From NCBI GenBank assembly GCA_963844805.1, contig CAWJPU010000008.1:62001-126000 (forward strand): a DNA stretch of 64,000 nucleotides. Reading direction: 5' to 3'. The notes under the pieces were generated by a model that ran no database searches, had not been told where the DNA came from, and saw only the letters and a list, made by a program, of their open reading frames with translations. Source of the DNA: JACCZR01 sp963844805 (GTDB taxonomy: Bacteria; Actinomycetota; Thermoleophilia; Solirubrobacterales; Thermoleophilaceae). The translations under genes were made by a program, and so were the position numbers. Shown piece after piece: positions 55,126 through 64,000 of this stretch (position 1 is the first letter of the stretch; every line of letters begins with the position of its first letter).

Positions 55126-55994
55126 AGGCGGCCGATCGCCTCGACCAGCATCGAGCCCGGGGGCACCCGCGAGCCGGGCAGCAGGACCGTGTCGCGCAGC
55201 GAGGCCCCCGCGCCCACGTGCGACCCGGCGCCGATCACCACGCGCTCGATCAGCTCGACCCCCGCCTCGATCTCGCTGCCCTCGCCGATCCACACCGATC
55301 CCCCGGCCCGCTCCAGCGCGCGCCAGTTCGCCTCGCGCAGCTTGGCCGGGGAGCCGATGTCGTTCCAATAGGCGGTGGTCTCGAACGCGTGCACGGGGAC
55401 GTCGTTCTCCAGCAGCACGGGGAACACGTCGCGCGCCCAGTCGACGGGATCCTCGGCGGGGAAGTAGTCGAACACCTCCCGCGAGAAGCAGTAGATGCCG
55501 CAGCTGGCGAGGTCGGACAGGGCCTCGGCGGGGTCGGGCTTCTCCTGGAAGCCGGTCACGCGCCCGTCCTCACCGGCCAGGACGGCGCCGAACGCGCCGA
55601 TGTCGTCGATCCGCTGCACGACGATCGTCGCGACGGCGCCGGAGGAGCGGTGACGCTCCACCAGCTCGTCGAGCGCCAGCTCGTTCAGCGAGTCACCGGA
55701 GACGACGAGGATCGGGTCATCGCCGAAGAAGTCCGCCGCGTTGCGCACGCCGCCGGCGGTGCCCAGCAGCTCCTCCTCGAGGCGGTAGGCCAGCCGGTCG
55801 CCGAAGTAGCCCCGGATCGCGTCGGGATGGTGATGCAGGTTCGCCACCAGCTCGCCGTATCCCTGGCGCTCGAGGGCGTCCACGATGTGCGCCATCGCCG
55901 GGCGGTCGAGCACGGGCATCATCGGCTTGGGCAGGTCGGCTGTCAGCGGCAGGAGCCGCGTGCCCAGCCCGGCCGCGAGGACCATGGCCTTCAT
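55122..55994 (-). CDS. Sugar-phosphate nucleotidyltransferase family protein (NTP_transferase)
   Basis: 290 residues. KAMVLAAGLGTRLLPLTADLPKPM is the nucleotide-binding signature, with GTAGGVRNAADFF and VVSGDSLNEL (Asp for metal) after it, then GFQEKPDP. A C-terminal left-handed beta-helix-like end (VWIGEGSEIEAGVELIERV) follows. Resembles mannose-1-phosphate guanylyltransferase-type enzymes making a sugar nucleotide for glycans; sugar not defined. Overlaps ctaG at the end. Confidence 0.88.
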   Translation of the reverse strand: MKAMVLAAGLGTRLLPLTADLPKPMMPVLDRPAMAHIVDALERQGYGELVANLHHHPDAIRGYFGDRLAYRLEEELLGTAGGVRNAADFFGDDPILVVSGDSLNELALDELVERHRSSGAVATIVVQRIDDIGAFGAVLAGEDGRVTGFQEKPDPAEALSDLASCGIYCFSREVFDYFPAEDPVDWARDVFPVLLENDVPVHAFETTAYWNDIGSPAKLREANWRALERAGGSVWIGEGSEIEAGVELIERVVIGAGSHVGAGASLRDTVLLPGSRVPPGSMLVEAIGRL

Positions 55995-56040
55995 CGCGGC
56001 GCGAAGCTATCGACCTCCCAGCGACCGAGCGACGCGCCGC

Positions 56041-56859
56041 TCAGCCCACCGGCACCGGCGACAGGAAGCCGTCGACCGTGGCGAGATAATCGCGCGGGTG
56101 GGTGAGGTGAGGCGCGTGTCCCGCGCCGCGGTAGGTATGGACCTCCGCACCCTCGATCGTGTCGAGCAGCTGCTCGACGATACGCCGGAACCAGCCCGGG
56201 CTCTCATCGCCCTCGGTGATCAACACCGGGCACGCGATGCCCGCGAGCGCCTCCGGGTCGGCGACGGCCCACAGCGGGTCCTTCTGCTCGGCGAGCAGCG
56301 CCGGGGCGGTGTCGATCATGGTCTCCCGCAGTGGCGGAGGCAGCTGCTCCCAGGCTCCGGGCTGGAACGCGACCTCTTCGACGAACTGACGGGCCGCACC
56401 GGCGGCATCGCCGGCGGCCACCCGCGCGAGCACGCCCTGAATGGAGGCCTGCACGGCTGCGAGCTCGGGTTGGACGGCAGGGTCGCCGGCCACCAACGAG
56501 ATCAGCGGCGGCTCGTGCACGACCAGGCTGCGAACCAGCTCCGGGCGACGGGAGGCAAGGCCGAGGGCGATCGAGCCACCGAAGGAGGTGCCGACGACGG
56601 TCGCGGGGCCGTCCCCGAGCGCCTCGATCAGGGCGGCGAGATCGTCTTCCTGATCTCGTCGCGTGCCGTCTACGCCGCGCGTGCTGAGCCCGTGGCCGCG
56701 GCGGTCGTAGGCCACGACCCTGAAGGACCGGGACAGCTCGTGGGCGACGGTCTGCCAGTTGTTGCGATCAGACCAGCCGCCGTGGACCAGAACCAGGGGC
56801 TCGCCGCTCCCGGCCGCGTCGTAGTTGAGCTGGACTGTGTTTGCGTCGATGCGTGTCAT
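56041..56859 (-). CDS. Alpha/beta hydrolase
   Basis: 272 residues from ATG 56859. Fold motifs LVLVHGGWSDRNNWQTV (oxyanion hole), nucleophile elbow VVGTSFGGSIALGLA (Ser), acid-region VLITEGDESPGW and final His in YRGAGHAPHLTHP. It resembles epoxide hydrolase/haloperoxidase-like enzymes without a diagnostic substrate pocket. Stands alone, divergent from the HD/LuxR gene. Confidence 0.88.
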   Translation of the reverse strand: MTRIDANTVQLNYDAAGSGEPLVLVHGGWSDRNNWQTVAHELSRSFRVVAYDRRGHGLSTRGVDGTRRDQEDDLAALIEALGDGPATVVGTSFGGSIALGLASRRPELVRSLVVHEPPLISLVAGDPAVQPELAAVQASIQGVLARVAAGDAAGAARQFVEEVAFQPGAWEQLPPPLRETMIDTAPALLAEQKDPLWAVADPEALAGIACPVLITEGDESPGWFRRIVEQLLDTIEGAEVHTYRGAGHAPHLTHPRDYLATVDGFLSPVPVG

Positions 56860-56979
56860 TCGGTCTTCCTTCCTCGGTGGGTCGATGGCCGAGGACAGAG
56901 TCGCCGCTGGGGGCGGGCCGCGCATCGGTAGGTCTGCCCATCTTTCGGGCACCGCCCGAGCTGGGAGAATCACTGTCCG

Positions 56980-58552
56980 GTGAGCGGTCGCCTTCGACTC
57001 GCAGACCTCCTCGGCGGGCTCTCGATAGCCGCGGACCTGGGCTTCGGGCTGCCCCCGGAGGAGGCGATGCGGTCGTGCCTGATCGGTAGCGGTCTCGCGC
57101 GGCGGCGCGGGCTCGGGGACGCCGAGGTCTCGGACTGCTTCTACACCTCGCTGCTGATGCACCTGGGTTGCAGCGCGTTGTCGCACGAGACCGTGACGGC
57201 CTGGGGCGACGATCTGGGGGTCATGTCCGCGGTGGCCCGGACCAACGTCGCCGATCCGCAGGAGGTGGCGACGATGCTCTTCGAGGAGGTGATGGCGGGA
57301 CGCAGCTCGACCGAACGGGCGGGGATCCAGGAGTACGCGGCCACCGACGAAGGCCAGTCGTTCGGCCGGCGCTTCGACACCGGAAGCTGCGAGGTGGCCA
57401 GCGCGACCGCCAGACGCGTGGGACTGGGCGAGGGCGTGCAGCGGGCGCTGCGAGAAGCGGTGGAGTGGTGGAACGGCGAGGGGGCGCCCCAGGGGCTGGC
57501 CGGTGAGGAGATCGCGCTAGCGGGCCGGATCGGAGTCGCCGCCGCCACCGCGGCGCGCTTCGACCGGCTGGGCGGGCGCGAGGCGGCGGTGGACGCCCTC
57601 CGTCGCCGGTCCGGCGTCATCTTGGACCCAGAGGTCGTGGAGCTGTTCGCGGCCGAGGCGGACGTCGTCCTGGAGCAGACCCACGCCGGAGATCCCCGCG
57701 AGCTCGTGCTCGAGGTCGAGCCAGAGCCGGTGGTGGAGATCGAGGAGGGCGAGCTGGTGGAGGTGGCGTCGGCCTTCGGCGATCTCGCCGATCTGAAGAC
57801 CCCCTGGCTGCATGGCCATTCCAGCGCTGTCGCTCGACTCGCCGTCGGCGCCGCGGACCGGCTCGGCCTCGACGCGCGGACTGCCGCCAGGCTGGAGGTC
57901 TCCGCCCACCTGGAGGACCTGGGCCGCCTCGCGGTCTCGAACACGATCTGGGAGAAGCCCGGCCCGCTCACGGGCGCCGAGTGGGAGCAGGTCCGGACAC
58001 ACCCCTACCGCACCGAGCGCATCCTCGCCACGTCCTCGGCGCTGGAGCCGATGGCCCGCGTGGCCGGCATGCACCACGAGCGGCTCGACGGCTCGGGCTA
58101 TCACCGCGGCTGCGCCGGCCGCGAGGTTCCGTCAGCGGCGCGAGTGCTCGCCGCCGCGGACTCCTACCAGGCGATGACCGAAGACCGACCGCATCGGCGG
58201 GCGCTCCGCCCCGAGCAGGCCGCCGAGGAGCTCAAGGGCGAAGTGAGAGCCGGCCGGCTCGATCCGGACGCCGTCACGGCCGTGCTCGAGACCGCGGGCC
58301 ACCGGCCGCCTCGCCGGCGCGACAACGTTCGGCCGGGGGGATTGACGCGACCGCGAGCTCGAGGTCGCCTGTCTCGTGGCGGCGGGCTGCTCGAACCCGG
58401 AGATCGCCGATCGCCTGGTGATCTCGCGTCGCACCGCCGAGCACCACGTGCAGCACATCTACACGAAGGTGGGCGTGGCCAGCCGGGCGGCGCTGGCCCT
58501 GTTCGCCCACGAGCACGGCCTCGTCACAGAGGCTCAGGGAAGGAGCGAGTGA
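56980..58552 (+). CDS. HD-GYP-like domain fused to LuxR-type DNA-binding domain (one-base frame break)
   Basis: About 523 residues from GTG 56980. N-terminal unknown helical region, then an HD-GYP-like domain: HGHSSAVARLA, SAHLEDLGRLAVSNTIWEKP, THPYRTERILA, MHHERLDGSGYHRGC. The catalytic His of the usual HDLGR is Glu (LEDLGR) and GYP is GYH, so phosphodiesterase activity is doubtful. Near 58345 a one-base change enters RELEVACLVAAGCSNPEI and HTH SRRTAEHHVQHIYTKVGV, a LuxR/NarL C-terminal domain. Ligand-sensing regulator; the ligand is unknown. Its TGA lies in the palindrome at 58550. Confidence 0.8.
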
Positions 58553-58587
58553 AGGATCGTGCGGGCTCCAGCCCGCACGATCCTTCA
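58550..58587. terminator. 38-base perfect palindrome, copy 1 (terminator or REP-like)
   Basis: Two 18-base arms, TGAAGGATCGTGCGGGCT and its exact complement, around CC. The first three bases are the stop codon of the HD/LuxR gene. No T-run. An almost identical palindrome occurs at 61616, so it is a dispersed element; as a stem it would stop both this gene and the convergent 58603 gene. Confidence 0.7.
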
Positions 58588-58602
58588 CCGGCCAGGCAGC
58601 GG

Positions 58603-58818
58603 CTAGGTCGCTGCGTTACCGCCGCCCGCGCGCTTGCGCGAGCGCACCAGGACGCCGACGCTCAGCACGATCAAGACGAGGGCGCACAGAAGGAACCCGA
58701 ACCAGACGACGTCGTCAACGATCCAGAGCACGTCGCGGTCGTCGCCGATCGCGGCGCTCGCGACCAGCAGGACGGCTGTGGCGGCGGCGAGGTACTTCAG
58801 GGTCTTCTTGGTAACCAT
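58603..58818 (-). CDS. Small membrane protein with two hydrophobic segments
   Basis: 71 residues from ATG 58818. Segments KYLAAATAVLLVASAAIG and VVWFGFLLCALVLIVLSVGV with a short charged loop (DDRDV) between, and a basic Arg/Lys C-terminus facing the cytoplasm. No family recognised. Convergent with the HD/LuxR gene, with the palindrome between. Confidence 0.65.
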   Translation of the reverse strand: MVTKKTLKYLAAATAVLLVASAAIGDDRDVLWIVDDVVWFGFLLCALVLIVLSVGVLVRSRKRAGGGNAAT

Positions 58819-58954
58819 CGATCAGGCTCCTCGGAACTCGGGGACGAGGAAGAACCTAGGTCGGGCGCCAGTCTCGCGCATATGCCGCACGGCCGATCTT
58901 GCCTCTGCCTTGCGACAGATGGCGACGAGCCGAAGCCGGGTTACGTTTGGCGGC

Positions 58955-60110
58955 ATGGGTGCGTTGCCCGGACGCCTGCGATCGGCCCAGCGGCCCGGCT
59001 TGGCCGACGCGGCGCTCGCGCTGCTGCTGGCCTCCGCCGGGCTCGTCGAGGTTTCGCTGGCGCCGGGTGACGCCCCGGGAGCCGCGGTCCTGGCGGTCCT
59101 CTTCACCTCGCTGCCGCTCGCGTGGCGGGAGGCCGCGCCGGCGCTGGTCGTCGCGATCGAGGCCGGCGGGCTCGTGGCGGCGACTTCGGTGGGCTCCCCG
59201 GATGGGCTGCCGCTGCTGGCCTGGCTCGCCGCAGGGGTCGGGGTCTACTCGCTCGGCGAACACGGCTCGACGCGCGAGCTGGCCGTGGGGGGCGTGATCG
59301 CCGTCCCCGCCTACGCGAGCGTCGGCGTGATCGAGGGTGACGCGGGCCATGTCGCCGCGGGGGCCGTGGTGACGCTTGGCGCGCTCGCGGTGGGCCGCGC
59401 GGTGGGCGTGATGGGCCTCGAGACGGACGTGCTCGAGGCCCGGGCATCCGAGCTCGAACGCGAACGCGACGAGCGGGCTCGGCTCGCTGTCGCCGAGGAG
59501 CGCGAGCGCATCGCGCGCGAGCTGCACGACGTCATCGGGCACTCGATCAGCGTGATGGGCGTGCAGGCGGGAGCGGTGCGGCGAGTGCTCGACCCCGGAT
59601 TGGAGCGCGAGCGCGAGACCCTGCTGGCGGTGGAGCGCACCGGTCGCGACGCCGTCACGGAGATGAGGCGGCTGCTGGCGCCTGCTGCGCTCCGACGATG
59701 CGGTGCCGGCCGAGTCCCTGCCGACGCTCGGCCGGGCGGAGGAGCTGGTGTCCGACATGCGCCGGGCCGGCCTCGACGTCGAGCTGGAGCTCGACGGTGA
59801 CCTCGACGGCCTCCCGCCGGGCCGCGCGCTGGCGGGCTACCGCATCCTCCAGGAGGCGCTCACCAACGCGCTCAAGCACGCCCCCGGCGCGCGGGTGCGA
59901 GTGAGCGTCGTGCGCTCGCCGACGAGCGTCGAGATCGAAGTGCTTCAAGACCAGGATGCGCGGAAGCCCGCCGAAGCCGAAGGCGGCCAGGGGCTGATCG
60001 GGATGCGCGAGCGAGTGGCGCTCTACGGCGGCGAGCTGGCGGTGGGACCGGCGGCCGGTGGCGGCTACCAGGTCCGCGCGCTGCTGCCGCTTCAGGGGCG
60101 CGAGCCGTGA
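58955..60110 (+). CDS. NarL-type sensor histidine kinase (one-base frame break)
   Basis: About 385 residues from ATG 58955. Five hydrophobic segments to residue 155, then coiled HisKA_3: ERERIARELHDVIGHSISVM with the phospho-His, and after a break near 59683 (one extra base; RRLL joins LLRSDDAVPAESL) the ATPase domain with N-box LQEALTNALKHAPG and G-box GLIGMRERVALYGG. The usual DDGxG box reads QDQDARKP, so ATP binding may be altered. Overlaps the response regulator start (GTGA). Confidence 0.82.
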
Positions 60111-60781
60111 GCACGAGGGTCTTGATCGCGGACGACCAGCCGATGGTGCGCCACGGCTTCCGGATGATCGTGGAGGCCGAGCCGGACATGGAGGTCGTAG
60201 CCGAGGCGTCCGATGGCGAGCATGCGCTGGCGGCCTGCCGCCGCTTCATGCCCGACGTGGTCCTGATGGACATCCGGATGCCGCAGGTCGACGGCCTGGA
60301 AGCGGCCCGCCGGATCGTCGCCGAGGGAGAGGGACCGCGGGTCATCATGCTGACCACGTTCGACCTCGACGAGTACGTCTACGAATCCCTGTGCGCGGGC
60401 GCCAGCGGCTTCCTGCTCAAGAACTCCTCGCCCGAGCAGCTCGTCCAGGCCGTTCGCGTCGTGGCGAGCGGTGAGGCGCTGCTCGACCCCTCGGTCACGC
60501 GCCGCGTCATAGAGCGCTTCGCCGGCTTCGGCGGACGCGCGCCGGCCTCGCCGCAGGGGCTCGAGGAGCTCACACCACGAGAGCGGGAGGTGCTCGTCCT
60601 GATCGCCCGCGGGCTCTCGAACGGGGAGATCGCCGAGCAGCTGGTGGTGGCGCCGGGCACGGTCAAGACGCACGTGGCCAACGTGCTTGCGAAGCTCGGC
60701 CTAAGGGACCGCACGCAGGCCGTCGTGCTCGCCTACGAGCAGGGCCTGGTGAGGCCCGGTGATGAGGATCCAGTCAGGTAG
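60107..60781 (+). CDS. NarL/FixJ-family response regulator
   Basis: 224 residues from GTG 60107. Receiver: VLIADDQPMVRHGFRMIVE (acidic pocket), phospho-Asp in VVLMDIRMPQVDG, Thr in MLTTFDLDEYV, Lys in GFLLKNSS. LuxR C-terminal helix-turn-helix: LTPREREVLVLIARGLSNGE and VAPGTVKTHVANVLAKLGL. Partner of the coupled histidine kinase. Targets not known; the exporter-type genes usually next to such pairs are absent. Confidence 0.92.
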   Translation: MSTRVLIADDQPMVRHGFRMIVEAEPDMEVVAEASDGEHALAACRRFMPDVVLMDIRMPQVDGLEAARRIVAEGEGPRVIMLTTFDLDEYVYESLCAGASGFLLKNSSPEQLVQAVRVVASGEALLDPSVTRRVIERFAGFGGRAPASPQGLEELTPREREVLVLIARGLSNGEIAEQLVVAPGTVKTHVANVLAKLGLRDRTQAVVLAYEQGLVRPGDEDPVR

Positions 60782-60829
60782 CGCCATTGACGTTGACGGC
60801 ACCCGGCGGCGCCGGTTAGACCTTCGCTG

Positions 60830-61571
60830 TTGACCTCCGTCACGGATCACTACGCCCGCCATCTCGCGCCGATCTACGCCTGGATGGTGGGCGATCCTGA
60901 CGCGGCCGCCGAGCGCGCCCGGGCCGAGGTCGCCGACTTGGCAGCCCCACACCACTCCGGAGCGGCCGTCGACCTCGGGGCGGGGCTGGGGTTCCATGCG
61001 CTTGCCCTCGCGGAGGCCGGGTACTCGGTCACCGCGCTCGACACGAGCCCGCAGCTTCTCCGGGGACCTCCGCGAGCGGACGGGGTCGCTCCCGGCGGAC
61101 ACTCCGCCGGTCCGCGCCGTGGAGGCCGACGTGCTCACGTTCCGCGACCACGCGGACGGTCCGCTCGACGTGGTGCTCTGCATGGGCGACACCCTGACCC
61201 ACCTGCCAGGCCGCTCCGCCGTCGAGGCGCTCGCGGACGAGGCCATCGCCGCGCTGTCTCCCGGCGGCGTCTTCTGCGCCACATTCCGCGACTACACCGC
61301 GCCGCTCGAAGGCGATGCCCGCTTCATCCCCGTTCGAAGCGATGAGCAGCGAACGCTCACCGCGTTCCTGGAGTTCGACTCAGACGTCGTCAACGTGCAC
61401 GACCTGGTGCACGAGCGCGGCCCCGACGGCTGGGCCTTGCATGTGAGCAGCTACCCGAAGCTGAGGCTCGATCCTGCCTGGGCGGGCGCTCTGTTCGAGG
61501 ACCGCGGAGCGGAGGTCGAGCAGGGCGCGGGGCCCGGCGGGATGGTTCGGCTCGTCGCGCGCCGAGGCTGA
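60830..61571 (+). CDS. Class I SAM-dependent methyltransferase (one-base frame break)
   Basis: About 246 residues from a TTG at 60830. Motif I GAAVDLGAGLGFHALALAEA, post-I VTALDTSPQ; near 61068 one base is extra, after which DLRERTGSLPADTPPVRAV and motif III PLDVVLCMGDTLTHLPG, ALSPGGVFCATFRDY follow to ARRG. Small-molecule methyltransferase type (UbiE-like); substrate unknown. Followed by palindrome copy 2. Confidence 0.8.
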
Positions 61572-61615
61572 GCGCCAGGCCCAGGAAGTCAGGTAGCGCC
61601 TCTGGTAGGCACGGC

Positions 61616-61653
61616 TGAAGGATCGTGCGGGCCCCGGCCCGCACGATCCTTCA
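61616..61653. terminator. 38-base perfect palindrome, copy 2
   Basis: Arms TGAAGGATCGTGCGGGCC and its complement around CC. It differs from copy 1 (58550) by two paired changes (T-A became C-G at the innermost pair), which keeps the stem perfect. Lies between the methyltransferase and the VOC gene. Confidence 0.7.
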
Positions 61654-61674
61654 CTCAGCCGCTTGGATGGAGGC

Positions 61675-62092
61675 ATGAACAGAACGCTGCACGCCGGCGT
61701 TCCGGGTCACCGACCTGGCGGCCTCCCTCCCGTTCTACGAGGCGCTCGGGTACGGGGAGGTGGGCCGCGTCGACGCGGGCGGGGGCGCGGCCCTCGTCAT
61801 GCTCAAGCTCCCGGGCGAGGAGATGGTGACCCTGGAGCTGGTCCACCGCCCCGCTGACGGACCAGTGGACGTGGGCACCGGGTTCAGCCATCTGGCCTTC
61901 CAGGTCGACGACCTCGCCGCCATGACAGCGGCACTGTCGGAGGCCGGTCTCAGGCCCTCCCCCACGGAGCGGCCCGGCGGTCCGGACGGACCCCAGACCT
62001 CCTGGCTCACCGACCCCGACGGCTACCGGATCGAGTTGGTGCAGTGGCCGCCGGGGCATCCCCCCGGCATCACCGCCGCCGACTTCGCCTGA
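61675..62092 (+). CDS. VOC-family (glyoxalase/bleomycin-resistance fold) protein (one-base frame break)
   Basis: About 138 residues. ATG 61675 opens NRTLHA; near 61700 one base must go to give FRVTDLAASLPFYEALGYGE, the first beta-alpha-beta unit. Then LVMLKLPGEEMVTLELVHRP, FSHLAFQVDDLAAMTAAL and LTDPDGYRIELVQWPPG. His and Glu ligands of glyoxalase I-like sites appear in HLAF and IELVQ. Function could be glyoxalase, dioxygenase or resistance; not decided. Convergent with ahcY 10 bases away. Confidence 0.8.
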
Positions 62093-62102
62093 GCGGCGAG
62101 GG

Positions 62103-63318
62103 TCAGGCCCAGGACGTCAGGTAACGCCGCTGGCCCTCGGTGAGCTCGTCGATCGAGACGCCGAGGGCCTCGAGCTTCAGCCGCGCCACCTCGTCGTCCA
62201 GCTCGCGCGGGACGGCGAGCACCGTCGGCTCGAGCTTCCCGGCGTTGCGCACCAGGTGCTCCACCGCGAGCGCCTGCAGCGCGAAGCTCACGTCCATCAC
62301 CGAAGCGGGATGGCCCTCGGCGGCGGAGAGGTTGACCACACGGCCGTTGGCCAGCAGGTGGAGCCGCTTGCCGTCGACGTCGAACTCCTCCACCAGCGGC
62401 AGCACCTGTCGCGCCGGACCGTTGGCCAGGGCGCTCAGTCCGGCGATGTCGATCTCCACGTCGAAGTGGCCGGCGTTGGCCAGCAGCGCGCCGTCCTTCA
62501 TGCGCTCGAAGTGCTCGGGGCGCAGCACCGACTTCGAGCCCGGTGACGGTCACGAAGATGTCGCCGCGCTCGGCCGCCTCGAGGATCGGCATCACCTCGA
62601 AGCCGTCCATGCGCGCCTCCAGCGCGCGGAAGGCGTCGACCTCGCAGACCACCACCGCCGCGCCCGCGCCGCGGGCGCGCTCGGCCACGCCCTTGCCGGC
62701 GAAGCCGTAGCCCAGCAGGACCAGGGTGTGGCCGGCCAGCAGGATGTTGGTGGCGCGCAGGATGCCGTCGAGCGCCGACTGGCCGGTGCCGTGGCGGTCG
62801 TTGAAGGTGCGCTCGGTGCGCGCCTCGTTGACGGCCAGGATCGGGTAGCGCAGCCCGCCTTCCTCGGCGAGGTGGCGCAGGCGCACGATCCCCGTGGTGG
62901 TCTCCTCGGTGCCGCCGAGGGCCTCGTGGCCGGCGGCGTTGACGGCGGTCACCAGGTCGGCGCCGTCGTCCAACGTGATCTGCGGCTCGGCGTCGACCAG
63001 CTCCTTCACGTGGGCCACGTAGCTCTCGACGCTCTCGCCCCGCTCGGAGGAGATCGCCGTCCCCTCGCCCTGCAGCGCCTCCACCACGTCGTCCTGGGTG
63101 GAGAGCGGGTTGGCCGCGGCCATGCGGACGTCCGCTCCGCCGCTCTTGAGGGCCCGCGCGAGGACCGCCGTCTCGGCTGTGACGTGCAGGCAGGCCGCGA
63201 CGCGGACGCCGTCGAGAGGACGCTCGTCCGCGAAGCGGCGCGGCTATCGAGCGGAGGACCGGCATGCGGCCCTCCGCCCAGTTGATGCGCTCGGTGCCCC
63301 GCGGGAGCCGTCAGCCAC
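62103..63318 (-). CDS. ahcY: S-adenosylhomocysteine hydrolase, short archaeal/Thermotoga-like type (about three frame breaks)
   Basis: Hydrolyses S-adenosylhomocysteine (or an analogue) with bound NAD. GTG 63318 opens ADGSR; after a break near 63300, GTERINWAEGRMPVLRSI; after one near 63243, ARFADERPLDGVRVAACLHV. Then NPLSTQDDVVEAL, NEARTERTFNDRHGTGQSAL (substrate/NAD Asn, Lys-equivalents), LVLLGYGFAGKGVAERARGA, and after a break near 62535, VLRPEHFERMKDGALLANAG. The chain ends RRYLTSWA, about 404 residues, without the roughly 40-residue insert of the long form. In some archaea similar short enzymes act on S-inosylhomocysteine. Confidence 0.83.
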
Positions 63319-63359
63319 GGCTGCTAGCTCCCGCGCGCTCGCGGCCCTGCGCGGTGGTG

Positions 63360-64000
<641 letters not shown>

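Overview
The window is very GC-rich bacterial chromosome with many GTG and TTG starts, short overlapping operons and almost no long gaps. Gene content points to Actinomycetota: an F420-type luciferase-like oxidoreductase, DrrA-type ABC exporters, an anti-sigma antagonist beside a SigB-like factor, UdgX, and a short 113-residue HPF. Twin ferritin-like secreted proteins, DUF892 proteins with basic tails and a membrane-anchored ECF sigma factor make class Thermoleophilia (Solirubrobacterales-like) my best guess. That is inference; no rRNA gene is present.

Left part (1-8100): a carbohydrate ABC importer (binding lipoprotein, two permeases, ATPase) transcribed leftward, two overlapping ferritin-like secreted proteins, a GH13 alpha-glucosidase-type enzyme and a badly frame-disrupted flavin amine oxidase. 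8165-18575 is a run of small stress and envelope genes: an MpsC/DUF2294 protein, a metallophosphoesterase, a nucleotidyltransferase-like protein followed by an eRF1-like bacterial release-factor homologue, a STAS antagonist, a SigB-like sigma factor, two DUF892 proteins, YihY/BrkB and SRPBCC proteins. 18630-26210 holds an FMN alpha-hydroxy-acid oxidase, an F420-type oxidoreductase, DUF72 and cupin proteins, a DrrAB-type ABC exporter with a divergent MarR regulator, a HAD hydrolase and DoxX. 26303-36153 holds a CPA1 antiporter, an ArsR regulator, then a sigma factor / aldo-keto reductase / flavin disulfide-reductase operon that shares a promoter-overlapping motif with arsR, followed by a sulfatase, UdgX with an NYN protein, DUF480 and a quinone-reductase-like gene.

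36692-54274 is mainly housekeeping: an M50 protease, then a leftward chain ftsE-ftsX-S41 protease-RNase R-secreted protein-smpB-P450, nadC-nadA, and comF-hpf-secA-prfB. prfB retains the classical CUU-UGA-C programmed +1 frameshift. The right part (54298-64000) has ctaG, a sugar-nucleotide transferase, an alpha/beta hydrolase, an HD-GYP/LuxR fusion, a NarL-type two-component system, and two adjacent, dissimilar S-adenosylhomocysteine hydrolase genes, the last cut by the window edge.

A strong overall feature is that more than twenty genes carry single-base frame breaks, usually in G/C-rich tracts, with both sides of each break matching the same protein family. I read most of these as consensus errors in the assembly, not decay, and annotate such genes end to end with the break noted. 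No tRNA, rRNA, CRISPR array, insertion sequence or prophage was seen.
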